DNA of 7,531 nucleotides from assembly GCA_902475375.1 (NCBI GenBank), contig CABRZC010000090.1:1-7531 (forward strand), read 5' to 3'. The translations under genes were made by a program, and so were the position numbers. Positions 1 to 5,256 of the stretch are shown here, piece by piece. Source of the stretch: an uncultured Collinsella sp. (GTDB lineage: Bacteria; Actinomycetota; Coriobacteriia; Coriobacteriales; Coriobacteriaceae). The notes below the pieces were generated by a model that was not told where the DNA came from, searched no databases, and was given only the letters and a program-made list of their open reading frames with translations. Position 1 is the first letter of the stretch. Each line of letters begins with the position of its first letter.

Positions 1-1050
1 GCGATTTCTAGCATGATGATTGCATATCAAGTGAGCAAGTTCATCCTCGAAGTTCCCACTGGCTATATTGCTGATAGGTTTGGACGAAAGACAAGCGGTC
101 TCGTTGGCGTCGTGGGGATGCTTGGATACTACGCCGCCCTGCTTCTCGTCCGTTCCCCTCTGCTTTTAATCGGTGCGTTCGCTCTCAAAGGTTTTGCCGT
201 TGCATGTCTGAGCGGATCCATAGAAGCGATTTACATAGACAGCGTCTCTCAGGACCAGCTCGTAAGACTTAATGTCGTTGAGCGATTTGTTTTCTATGCC
301 TCTTATGCCATCTCCGCTTGCGTGGGCGGTTTCATTTCGTCTGCTGGCGCGTATCTCATTGGGCTTTCGGTCGATATCATCGTCATGGTGTTGACGTTGG
401 TTGTCGTTGTCTGCATTCCTGAGATGCGAAGAGGGGGCACTGCGGGGACACCTGAGCGTGGAATTAGCCCGAAGATGATCGGTGCCGCTATTGCGGGTAA
501 TGGCATTCTTCGTTCAGCGTTCATCATGGACTGTTCTCAGGCATTTGCTTTTGTCGCCCTGGAAGACTTTTTCTCACTGCTGCTTGCGGGTCGCGGAATG
601 AATGCCGTCGCTTCGGGTGTGACCATTGCGGTCCAGCTCCTTGCCTCGGCCTCCATGGGGCTTATTGTGCCCAGTGTGATTGCTCATGTCGACAAGAGCC
701 GTTTTGCGCGTATTTGCGGCATCATTCGCTTAGTATTGACAGCTTTGTTTTTGATTCCCCTTACTCCGGCTAATTTGCTGCCCGTGTTCTATGTGCTGCA
801 GACGGTTGCGTACTCGTTATTTGCTCCAATCAAATACTCAGTTTTCCAAAATGCTTCCGATTCATCAATGCGCTGTTCACTGATTTCGGTTCAAAGCCAG
901 ATGGTGGCGGTGGGTGCTGTTCTTTTCTATCTGCTCAACGCTGTGCTGAGTAGCGTTGCGGGCATTCGAGTCGTATTGCTTGTTGCGCTCGGGATTTCTT
1001 CCCTGGTGTATGTCCCCGCGCTATTTCGTCTTACAAGTCAAAGGCCATGA
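1..1050 (+). CDS. MFS family transporter, 5' end missing
   Basis: This is an integral membrane transporter of the major facilitator superfamily, probably an exporter; the substrate cannot be told from sequence. The reading frame is open from base 1, so the gene starts upstream of the window and about 349 residues are visible. The diagnostic loop 2-3 motif, GYIADRFGRK (residues 21-30 of the visible part), comes almost at once. This means transmembrane segment 1 and most of segment 2 lie outside the window, so the first ATG at 13 is not the true start. About ten further hydrophobic segments follow, with a hydrophilic central linker near residues 139-160 (PEMRRGGTAGTPERG) as expected between the two six-helix halves. 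It ends with TGA and is followed 33 bases later by a hairpin terminator. Its codons are clearly more A/T-ending than those of the downstream genes, which fits acquired or weakly expressed DNA. Family call is firm; function is open. Confidence 0.85.
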   Translation, partial: AISSMMIAYQVSKFILEVPTGYIADRFGRKTSGLVGVVGMLGYYAALLLVRSPLLLIGAFALKGFAVACLSGSIEAIYIDSVSQDQLVRLNVVERFVFYASYAISACVGGFISSAGAYLIGLSVDIIVMVLTLVVVVCIPEMRRGGTAGTPERGISPKMIGAAIAGNGILRSAFIMDCSQAFAFVALEDFFSLLLAGRGMNAVASGVTIAVQLLASASMGLIVPSVIAHVDKSRFARICGIIRLVLTALFLIPLTPANLLPVFYVLQTVAYSLFAPIKYSVFQNASDSSMRCSLISVQSQMVAVGAVLFYLLNAVLSSVAGIRVVLLVALGISSLVYVPALFRLTSQRP

Positions 1051-1083
1051 GTATTTGGGCACCGATAACTTATATATCAACGC

Positions 1084-1117
1084 AATAAACCCGAGCGCGA
1101 GGGCGTTTGGGTTTATT
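1084..1117 (+). terminator. Intrinsic terminator after the MFS gene (or ackA leader hairpin)
   Basis: A 15-bp stem (arms 1084-1098 and 1103-1117, two G-U pairs) closes on a GAGG tetraloop and ends in the U-rich run GGGTTTATTATT. The left arm starts with AATAAA, so it could also work on the other strand. It lies 33 bases after the transporter stop and 53 bases before the first ackA start, so ending the transporter transcript is the simplest role. If an ackA promoter lies further upstream, in the AT-rich patch at 1064-1080, it would instead sit in the ackA leader. Confidence 0.72.
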
Positions 1118-1170
1118 ATTGAAGCGTATGTAACCTGGCGGCGCCACACCGCCTGTTAGTAGGGAGACAC

Positions 1171-2349
1171 ATGAACGTTCTGGTCGTCAACGCAGGATCT
1201 TCGACCCTTAAGTATCAGGTCATCGATACCAAGTCCCACAAGGTGTCCGCAAAGGGCTCCTGCGAGCGCGTCTGCTTTACCGGCGGTACCTTCACCCATG
1301 CTGCCAACGGCTCCAAGAAGGTGACCGAGAACATCGAGTTCCCCGACCACAAGGTCGCCATCGAGGTCGTCCTGAAGGACCTCGAGGCCAACGGCGTCAA
1401 GATCGAGGGCATCGGCCACCGTATCGTTCAGGGCGGTTGGTACTTTGGCGATTCCTCCCTCGTCGACGAGGACGTTCTTGCCAAGATCCGCGAGGTTGCC
1501 CCGCTCGCCCCGCTGCACAACAACCCCGAGGCTAACGTTATCGAGTTCTGCCTGGAGCAGTATCCCGACCTGCCCAACGTCACGGTCTACGACACCGCCT
1601 TCCACTTCAATATGCCCGAGGTCGCCAAGACCTACGCCCTGCCCAAGGACGTCTGCGACAAGCTGCACATCCGTAAGTACGGCGCTCATGGCACCAGCTA
1701 TCGCTACATCTCCAAGAAGGTCGCCGAGATGACCAACGGCGAGGCCCGCAAGGTCGTCGTGTGCCACATCGGTTCCGGCGCCTCCCTGTGCGCCATCGAG
1801 GACGGCAAGTGCATGGACACCACCATGGGCTTGACGCCGCTCGACGGCGTCATGATGGGCACCCGCTGCGGTTCCATCGACCCGGCTACCGTGTGCTACC
1901 TGCAGCGCGAGGGCGGTTACACCTTCGACGAGGTCGACGAGATGATGAACAAGAAGTCCGGCCTTTTGGCTGTGACCGGCGGCAAGACCAACGACTGCCG
2001 TAACGTCGAGGAGCTTGCTGCTGCCGGCGATCCCGAGGCTCAGCTCGCCTTCGACATGTTCGTCTACAAGATTGCCGCCAAGGCCGCCGAGATGGCAACC
2101 TCCATGTGCGGCATGGACACGCTTGTCTTTACCGCTGGCATCGGCGAGCACGCTCCGGCCGTCCGCGCTGGCGTGGCCGACCGTCTGGCCTTTATGGGCG
2201 TCAAGATGGACCACGCCCGCAACGCCCTGCGCGGCGACGGCGCTTGGTGCCTGTCCGCCAAGGATTCCAAGGTCAAGATCTTCGTCATCCCCACGGACGA
2301 GGAGTTCATGATCGCTTCCGACGTCGAGCGCATCGTCAGCGGCAAGTAA
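1171..2349 (+). CDS. ackA: Acetate kinase, first copy, with altered active-site residues
   Basis: Acetate kinase (ASKHA fold) interconverts acetyl phosphate plus ADP with acetate plus ATP in the cytoplasm. At 392 residues it is near the usual family length. The ATG has an AGGGAG ribosome site at 1161-1166. Conserved features include N7 in VNAGSSTLKY, R84 in GHRIVQGG, H116 in APLHNN, D141 in YDTAFH, H173 in YGAHGTS, R232 in MGTRCGS and E377/E378 in IPTDEE. These match the Methanosarcina thermophila catalytic residues by constant offset. Several normally conserved positions differ: Y177 where HGTSH is expected, S202 in HIGSG where HLGNG is expected, H327 in GIGEH where GIGEN is expected, and N278 where the NDxRD motif has D. 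There is also a one-residue insertion near 271. The next gene is a paralogue that keeps the usual residues. Family call is secure; whether it is a fully active acetate kinase or has shifted substrate or rate is unknown. Confidence 0.95.
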   Translation: MNVLVVNAGSSTLKYQVIDTKSHKVSAKGSCERVCFTGGTFTHAANGSKKVTENIEFPDHKVAIEVVLKDLEANGVKIEGIGHRIVQGGWYFGDSSLVDEDVLAKIREVAPLAPLHNNPEANVIEFCLEQYPDLPNVTVYDTAFHFNMPEVAKTYALPKDVCDKLHIRKYGAHGTSYRYISKKVAEMTNGEARKVVVCHIGSGASLCAIEDGKCMDTTMGLTPLDGVMMGTRCGSIDPATVCYLQREGGYTFDEVDEMMNKKSGLLAVTGGKTNDCRNVEELAAAGDPEAQLAFDMFVYKIAAKAAEMATSMCGMDTLVFTAGIGEHAPAVRAGVADRLAFMGVKMDHARNALRGDGAWCLSAKDSKVKIFVIPTDEEFMIASDVERIVSGK

Positions 2350-2360
2350 TTGCAAGAGGG

Positions 2361-2400
2361 GAGGGGGCTGGACGACCAAGTGCCGTTCAGCCCCTCTTTT
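2361..2400 (+). terminator. Intrinsic terminator after the first ackA
   Basis: The arms GAGGGGGCTGGACG (2361-2374) and CGTTCAGCCCCTC (2384-2396) form a 13-bp stem with one bulged G and one G-U pair, around a 9-nt loop, and are followed directly by TTTT. It begins 11 bases after the ackA stop. It separates the two kinase genes into different transcription units. Confidence 0.85.
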
Positions 2401-2420
2401 GCGCTCGTCGGGCGACATTC

Positions 2421-2458
2421 TGATAGCTATTTATCAAGATATGATAACTTCTTATTAA
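2421..2458 (+). promoter_or_regulatory. Candidate promoter and operator of the second ackA
   Basis: This AT-rich island sits in otherwise GC-rich DNA between the first ackA terminator and the second ackA. It carries three alternating half-sites, TGATA (2421-2425), TATCA (2432-2436) and TGATA (2442-2446), with centres 10-11 bases apart. The last two form the palindrome TTATCA-N5-TGATAA (2431-2447). A weak promoter can be read as TTATCA (2431-2436), 16 bases, then TATTAA (2453-2458), with an alternative -10 TATGAT at 2440-2445. The palindrome would then lie over the promoter, a position typical of repressor control. The bound protein is unknown. Confidence 0.4.
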
Positions 2459-2513
2459 AATGCGGCCGCCTTAAGGGGTCTGCGTCGACCGTATTGCACT
2501 GCAAAGGAGTCTC

Positions 2514-3692
2514 ATGAACGTACTTGTTGTCAACGCCGGCAGCTCAAGCCTTAAATATCAGCTTTTGGATACCGATACCCGCGAGGTTTTCGCCAAGGGC
2601 AACTGCGAGCGTATCGGATCGGACATGGGCATCTTTGGCCACTCCGAGAACGGTGGCGCCAAGCAGACCGAGGAGGTTCCCTTCCCCGATCATCGCTCTG
2701 CTATCGCTCGCGTGCTTGAGGAGCTCGAGAAGACCGACTTTGCGATCGATGGCATTGGGCATCGCATCGTTCAGGGCGGCTGGCACTTTGATGATTCCGC
2801 AGTCGTTGACGACGAGGTTATGGCCAAGATTCTCGAGGTGGCACCGCTTGCTCCGCTGCACAACTACGGCGAGGCCGCGGCGATTGAGTATTGCCGTGAG
2901 AAGTATCCGGAGCTGCCCAACGTGGCCGTCTTCGATACCTCGTTTCACATGACCATGCCTGAGGTTGCCTACACCTACGCCCTGCCCAAGGACGTGTGCG
3001 ACAAGTACCACGTGCGCAAGTACGGTGCCCACGGTACGAGCCACCGCTACGAGTGGATGATGGCTAAGGAGATCTTGGGCTCGCGCTGCCACCGCCTGCT
3101 CTCGTGCCATTTGGGCAACGGCGCCTCGCTTGCCGCCATCGAGGACGGCGTGTGCCGCGACACCACGATGGGCCTCACGCCGCTTGACGGCCTGATAATG
3201 GGAACCCGCTGCGGCTCTATCGACCCGGCTACCGTGTGCTACCTGCAGCGCGAGGGCGGCTACAGCTACCAGGAAGTCGACGACATGATGAACAAGCAGT
3301 CTGGTCTGCTTGCCATCTCAGGTATCTCCAACGACGCCCGCGACATCCGTACGCGCGCTTCCGAGGGAGATGAGCGCTGCCTGCTCGCCTTCGATATGTT
3401 CGCTTATAAGGCTATGCAGCAGGCCGGCTCCATGATCGCTTCTATGGCGGGCGTGGATACCATCACCTTCACTGCCGGCATCGGCGAGAACGACTGGTCG
3501 ATTCGTAAGGCCTTCTGCGACTGCTTTGAGTGGCTGGGCGTGCGCATCGACAACAACAAGAACCGCGAGGCCGTGGGCAACGGCCCGCAGGTCATCAGCG
3601 CCGCCGGTTCCGCTGTCACGGTCATGGTCATCCCCACCGATGAGGAATACATGATCGCCCACGACGTCGAGCGCCTGACCAAGAACAACTAA
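2514..3692 (+). CDS. ackA: Acetate kinase, second copy, canonical active site
   Basis: A second acetate kinase, also 392 residues, running acetyl phosphate plus ADP to acetate plus ATP. The ATG has a strong AAAGGAG site at 2503-2509. Expected motifs are present in order: VNAGSSSLKY with N7, GHRIVQGG with R84, APLHN with H116, FDTSFHMTMP with D141, YGAHGTSHRY with H173 and H177, CHLGNGAS with H199 and N202, MGTRCGSIDPA with R232, SNDARD at 272-277, FTAGIGEN with N326, and IPTDEE at the C-terminus. It aligns without gaps to the first copy up to about residue 270; residues 201-260 are identical at 50 of 60 positions and residues 1-60 at 36 of 60. It converges on pta rather than sharing an operon with it, although the two enzymes catalyse consecutive steps. 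Because it keeps H177, N202, D277 and N326, it is the better candidate for the housekeeping enzyme. Both copies carry A172 where the M. thermophila enzyme has F179 in the acetate pocket. Confidence 0.96.
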   Translation: MNVLVVNAGSSSLKYQLLDTDTREVFAKGNCERIGSDMGIFGHSENGGAKQTEEVPFPDHRSAIARVLEELEKTDFAIDGIGHRIVQGGWHFDDSAVVDDEVMAKILEVAPLAPLHNYGEAAAIEYCREKYPELPNVAVFDTSFHMTMPEVAYTYALPKDVCDKYHVRKYGAHGTSHRYEWMMAKEILGSRCHRLLSCHLGNGASLAAIEDGVCRDTTMGLTPLDGLIMGTRCGSIDPATVCYLQREGGYSYQEVDDMMNKQSGLLAISGISNDARDIRTRASEGDERCLLAFDMFAYKAMQQAGSMIASMAGVDTITFTAGIGENDWSIRKAFCDCFEWLGVRIDNNKNREAVGNGPQVISAAGSAVTVMVIPTDEEYMIAHDVERLTKNN

Positions 3693-3714
3693 CGCGCGCA
3701 TTTGCAAGTAAACG

Positions 3715-3750
3715 AAAGGCCTCCAGAGCAACAGCTCCGGAGGCCTTTTT
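3715..3750 (+). terminator. Intrinsic terminator after the second ackA
   Basis: A perfect 10-bp stem (AAAGGCCTCC at 3715-3724 with GGAGGCCTTT at 3739-3748) extends inward after one mismatch by GAG/CTC pairs. The stem end and following bases give a run of five T. It starts 22 bases after the ackA stop. The A-run on the left arm could let it act on the minus strand too. Confidence 0.9.
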
Positions 3751-3898
3751 ACTAGCATACGGAAATTCCAGTCCCAAAGTGATCATCGCCGGCAACGCCT
3801 GCGCTTTCAGCAACGGCACCCATTCGTTCAGATCATCAGCCCCAGCTCGTAGCCAAGCCGCCGTCCACCCCAGATACCCTGACTGCTACGTAGCGGTA
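3751..3898. other. Gene-free stretch between ackA terminator and palindromic element
   Basis: No gene could be supported here. Frames stay open for some distance on both strands. The minus-strand frame from 3885 downward gives a plausible-looking but unrecognised peptide (it includes WLRAGADDLNEWVP), yet it has no ribosome site, its only nearby start is GTG, and it runs through the ackA terminator into the antisense of ackA. The stretch ends in a perfect 10-bp palindrome, GCTACGTAGC (3885-3894), just outside the large inverted repeat. Confidence 0.5.
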
Positions 3899-4029
3899 GA
3901 AGGCCATACGGGCTAACCCCTGAAAACATTCCGCAGACCAGAAACGCCCCCGTTCGTAGCTCCGGAGGAGCAGAACGGGGGCGTTTCATTGGTCGAGGAC
4001 GTTTTCAGGGGTTAGCCCGTACGGCCTTC
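3899..4029. repeat. Large inverted-repeat element with nested hairpin between convergent genes
   Basis: The left arm (3899-3927) and right arm (4001-4029) are reverse complements at 28 of 29 positions, the single exception being A3906. The arms read GAAGGCC at the outer edge, then GGGCTAACCCCTGAAAAC inward. Inside lies a second, independent hairpin (3936-3994). The whole 131-base unit can fold into one long interrupted stem or a cruciform. Its right end is 15 bases from the last base of the pta stop codon. Such symmetry exceeds what a terminator needs, so it could be a small non-autonomous repeat (MITE-like or REP-like) or a bidirectional 3'-end structure. No transposase or clear target duplication is visible. 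Confidence 0.8.
3936..3994 (-). terminator. Probable terminator for pta, possibly bidirectional
   Basis: GAAACGCCCCCGTTC (3941-3955) pairs perfectly with GAACGGGGGCGTTTC (3973-3987). GACCA/TGGTC extends the stem outward past a 2-nt bulge, and GCTCC/GGAGC (3959-3963, 3967-3971) extends it inward. It lies downstream of the pta stop on the minus strand and is the best candidate to end that transcript. The U-tract is short on either strand (GTTTC), so termination strength is uncertain. It is nested in the larger inverted repeat. Confidence 0.55.
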
Positions 4030-4044
4030 GGACGAGTACGTACG

Positions 4045-5025
4045 CTACTCAGCCATCTGAGCCTGGACGGCGGTGATGGCCACGACACCCACGATGTCGT
4101 CGGCAGAGCAGCCGCGCGAAAGGTCGTTAACCGGCTTGGCGATGCCCTGCAGGATGGGGCCGTAGGCGTCAGCGCCGGCGAAGCGCTGGACCAGCTTGTA
4201 GCCGATGTTTCCAGCCTCGAGGTCGGGGAACACGAGCACGTTGGCCTTACCGGCAACGGAGGAGCCGGGAGCCTTGAGCTGGGCGACGGTGGGGACGATG
4301 GCGGCGTCGAGCTGCAGGTCGCCATCGATGGCGAGCTCGGGAGCCTTCTCCTTGCAGAACTTCACAGCCTCCTGGACCTTCTTGGCGACCTCGCCGCCGG
4401 CGGAGCCCATGGTGGAGTAGGAGAGCATGGCCACGTGCGGCTCAACGTTGCCCATGAAGGTGGACCAGGAGTGAGCGGAGGCGATGGCGATCTCGGAGAG
4501 CTCATCGGAGGACGGGTTGATGTTGAGGCCGCAGTCGGCGAAGATCAGCGTGCCGTCGGTACCGAACTGCGGGGTGTCGGTGCACATCACGAAGAAGGCC
4601 GAGACCAGCTTGGTGCCCGGAGCGGTCTTGAGGATCTGCAGTGCGGGGCGCAGGGTGTCGGCGGTGGAGTGGCAGGCGCCGGAGACCAGGCCATCGGCGT
4701 CGCCCATCTTGACCATCATGGTGCCAAAGTAGGTAGCGTCCATCACCTGGGCGCGAGCCTGCTCGATGGTGACACCCTTCTTGGCGCGGAGCTCGGCAAA
4801 CTTCTGCGCGTACTCCTCGTGCTTCTCGGCATTGCGCGGATCGATGACGGTAGCGCCGGGAACGTCGATCTCGTCGGGGTTGCCCAGGATGACGAGCTTT
4901 GCCAGGCCCTCCTCAATGATTTTGTTTGCCGCGACGATGGTACGCGGATCCTCGCCCTCGGGCAGGACAATGGTCTTAAGGTCGGCCTTGGCGGCAGACT
5001 TCATACGGTTTAGGAAATCGCTCAT
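4045..5025 (-). CDS. pta: Phosphate acetyltransferase, short single-domain form
   Basis: Phosphate acetyltransferase (phosphotransacetylase) converts acetyl-CoA plus phosphate to acetyl phosphate plus CoA in the cytoplasm, supplying acetate kinase. The 326 residues match the short class without the N-terminal regulatory domains of the long enterobacterial form. Family signatures include LPEGEDPRT at 21-29, GDADGLVSGACHSTADTLRPALQ at 108-130, NINPSSDELSEIA at 168-180, YSTMGSAGGE at 203-212, and near the C-terminus NVLVFPDLEAGNIGYKL, GPILQG and KPVNDLSRGCSADDI. S303 and R304 in the last block correspond to S309 and R310 of the M. thermophila enzyme. The ATG has an AAGGAG site on the minus strand (5030-5035); the stop is TAG. 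It converges on the second ackA and diverges from glf, so it appears to have its own promoter and terminator. Its leader holds a hairpin and a candidate -10 box. No unusual residue was noticed. Confidence 0.97.
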   Translation of the reverse strand: MSDFLNRMKSAAKADLKTIVLPEGEDPRTIVAANKIIEEGLAKLVILGNPDEIDVPGATVIDPRNAEKHEEYAQKFAELRAKKGVTIEQARAQVMDATYFGTMMVKMGDADGLVSGACHSTADTLRPALQILKTAPGTKLVSAFFVMCTDTPQFGTDGTLIFADCGLNINPSSDELSEIAIASAHSWSTFMGNVEPHVAMLSYSTMGSAGGEVAKKVQEAVKFCKEKAPELAIDGDLQLDAAIVPTVAQLKAPGSSVAGKANVLVFPDLEAGNIGYKLVQRFAGADAYGPILQGIAKPVNDLSRGCSADDIVGVVAITAVQAQMAE

Positions 5026-5077
5026 GTTACTCCTTACAAGCGTTTCGCTAAGCTCCAGGCGCCCGGCTGTTCACGAA

Positions 5078-5100
5078 TAAACCCGCTGCTAGCGGGTTTA
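5078..5100 (-). promoter_or_regulatory. Hairpin in the pta leader, possible attenuator
   Basis: A perfect 10-bp stem, TAAACCCGCT/AGCGGGTTTA, closes on a 3-nt loop. Read on the minus strand it ends GGGTTTATTC, a short U-rich tail like that of the hairpin before the first ackA (GGGTTTATTATT). No upstream gene on the minus strand needs terminating here because glf points the other way. If pta starts at the TATAAT near 5153-5158, this hairpin lies inside its roughly 120-nt untranslated leader. Attenuation, leader stability or a weak antisense terminator are all possible. Confidence 0.4.
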
Positions 5101-5152
5101 CCTTTCAATTATGTACGCCGCGGTGCTTGAGCTTTCCTTGTGTGGCAAGCTC

Positions 5153-5158
5153 ATTATA
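5153..5158 (-). promoter_or_regulatory. Candidate -10 box for pta
   Basis: The plus-strand ATTATA reads TATAAT on the minus strand, an exact match to the primary sigma -10 consensus. Transcription would start near 5146, giving a leader of about 120 bases to the pta ATG. The expected -35 position (5176-5181, GCGATT on the minus strand) is poor, so an activator or another sigma contact may be needed. That -35 position overlaps the opposing glf -10 box. Confidence 0.38.
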
Positions 5159-5172
5159 GGACGCATTAGCGC

Positions 5173-5178
5173 TATAAT
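5173..5178 (+). promoter_or_regulatory. Candidate -10 box for glf
   Basis: An exact TATAAT lies 79 bases before the glf start. Transcription would begin near 5185, leaving a leader of about 70 bases that contains two inverted repeats. The -35 position at 17-bp spacing (5150-5155, CTCATT) is poor and overlaps the opposing pta -10 box. Confidence 0.4.
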
Positions 5179-5194
5179 CGCTCTGATAAATATG

Positions 5195-5213
5195 TCTCGA
5201 AGAATGTTCGAGA
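5195..5213. promoter_or_regulatory. Operator-like palindrome TCTCGAA-N5-TTCGAGA
   Basis: Perfect 7-bp arms flank GAATG, just downstream of the predicted glf transcription start. The site resembles a homodimeric repressor operator. It also recalls the actinobacterial LexA box (TCGAAC-N4-GTTCGA), but its spacing is one base shorter and the symmetry centre differs, so LexA is unlikely. As RNA it would form only a 7-bp hairpin with a 5-nt loop. Confidence 0.42.
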
Positions 5214-5242
5214 AAAGCCCAGCTAACGAGCCCGTGGCTTTT
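5213..5242 (+). promoter_or_regulatory. Inverted repeat abutting the glf ribosome site
   Basis: AAAAGCC (5213-5219) and GGCTTTT (5236-5242) are perfect complements around a 16-nt loop. The second arm ends three bases before the glf AAGGAG site (5246-5251). In RNA this could modulate ribosome access or act as a weak attenuator, since GGC is followed by TTTT. Seven pairs with a wide loop is modest, so this is tentative. Confidence 0.3.
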
Positions 5243-5256
5243 GACAAGGAGTATCG

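Noticed and set aside
1137..1153. Short inverted repeat GGCGG/CCGCC in the first ackA leader
   Set aside because: Only five pairs in a GC-rich leader; not distinguishable from background.
1156..2418. 420-residue open frame antisense to the first ackA
   Set aside because: It mirrors the whole ackA gene, runs through the terminator, and is the low-complexity G/A/V/L/D/H-rich translation expected from the antisense of GC-rich codons. No family resemblance.
1064..2450. Shared 8-mer GATAACTT before both ackA genes (1064-1071 and 2443-2450)
   Set aside because: An 8-base match between two AT-rich stretches of this size is near chance, and distances to the start codons differ.
2462..2476. Adjacent palindromes GCGGCCGC and CCTTAAGG before the second ackA
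   Set aside because: Short palindromes of this kind are common in GC-rich DNA, and no functional arrangement is apparent.
3628..3885. Minus-strand open frame downstream of the second ackA
   Set aside because: The upstream part reads like a plausible peptide, but it starts only with GTG, has no ribosome site, and passes through the ackA terminator into antisense ackA. A decayed gene fragment cannot be excluded.
4435..5013. 192-residue plus-strand frame opposite pta
   Set aside because: Antisense shadow of a secure gene, with composition typical of such shadows and no ribosome site.
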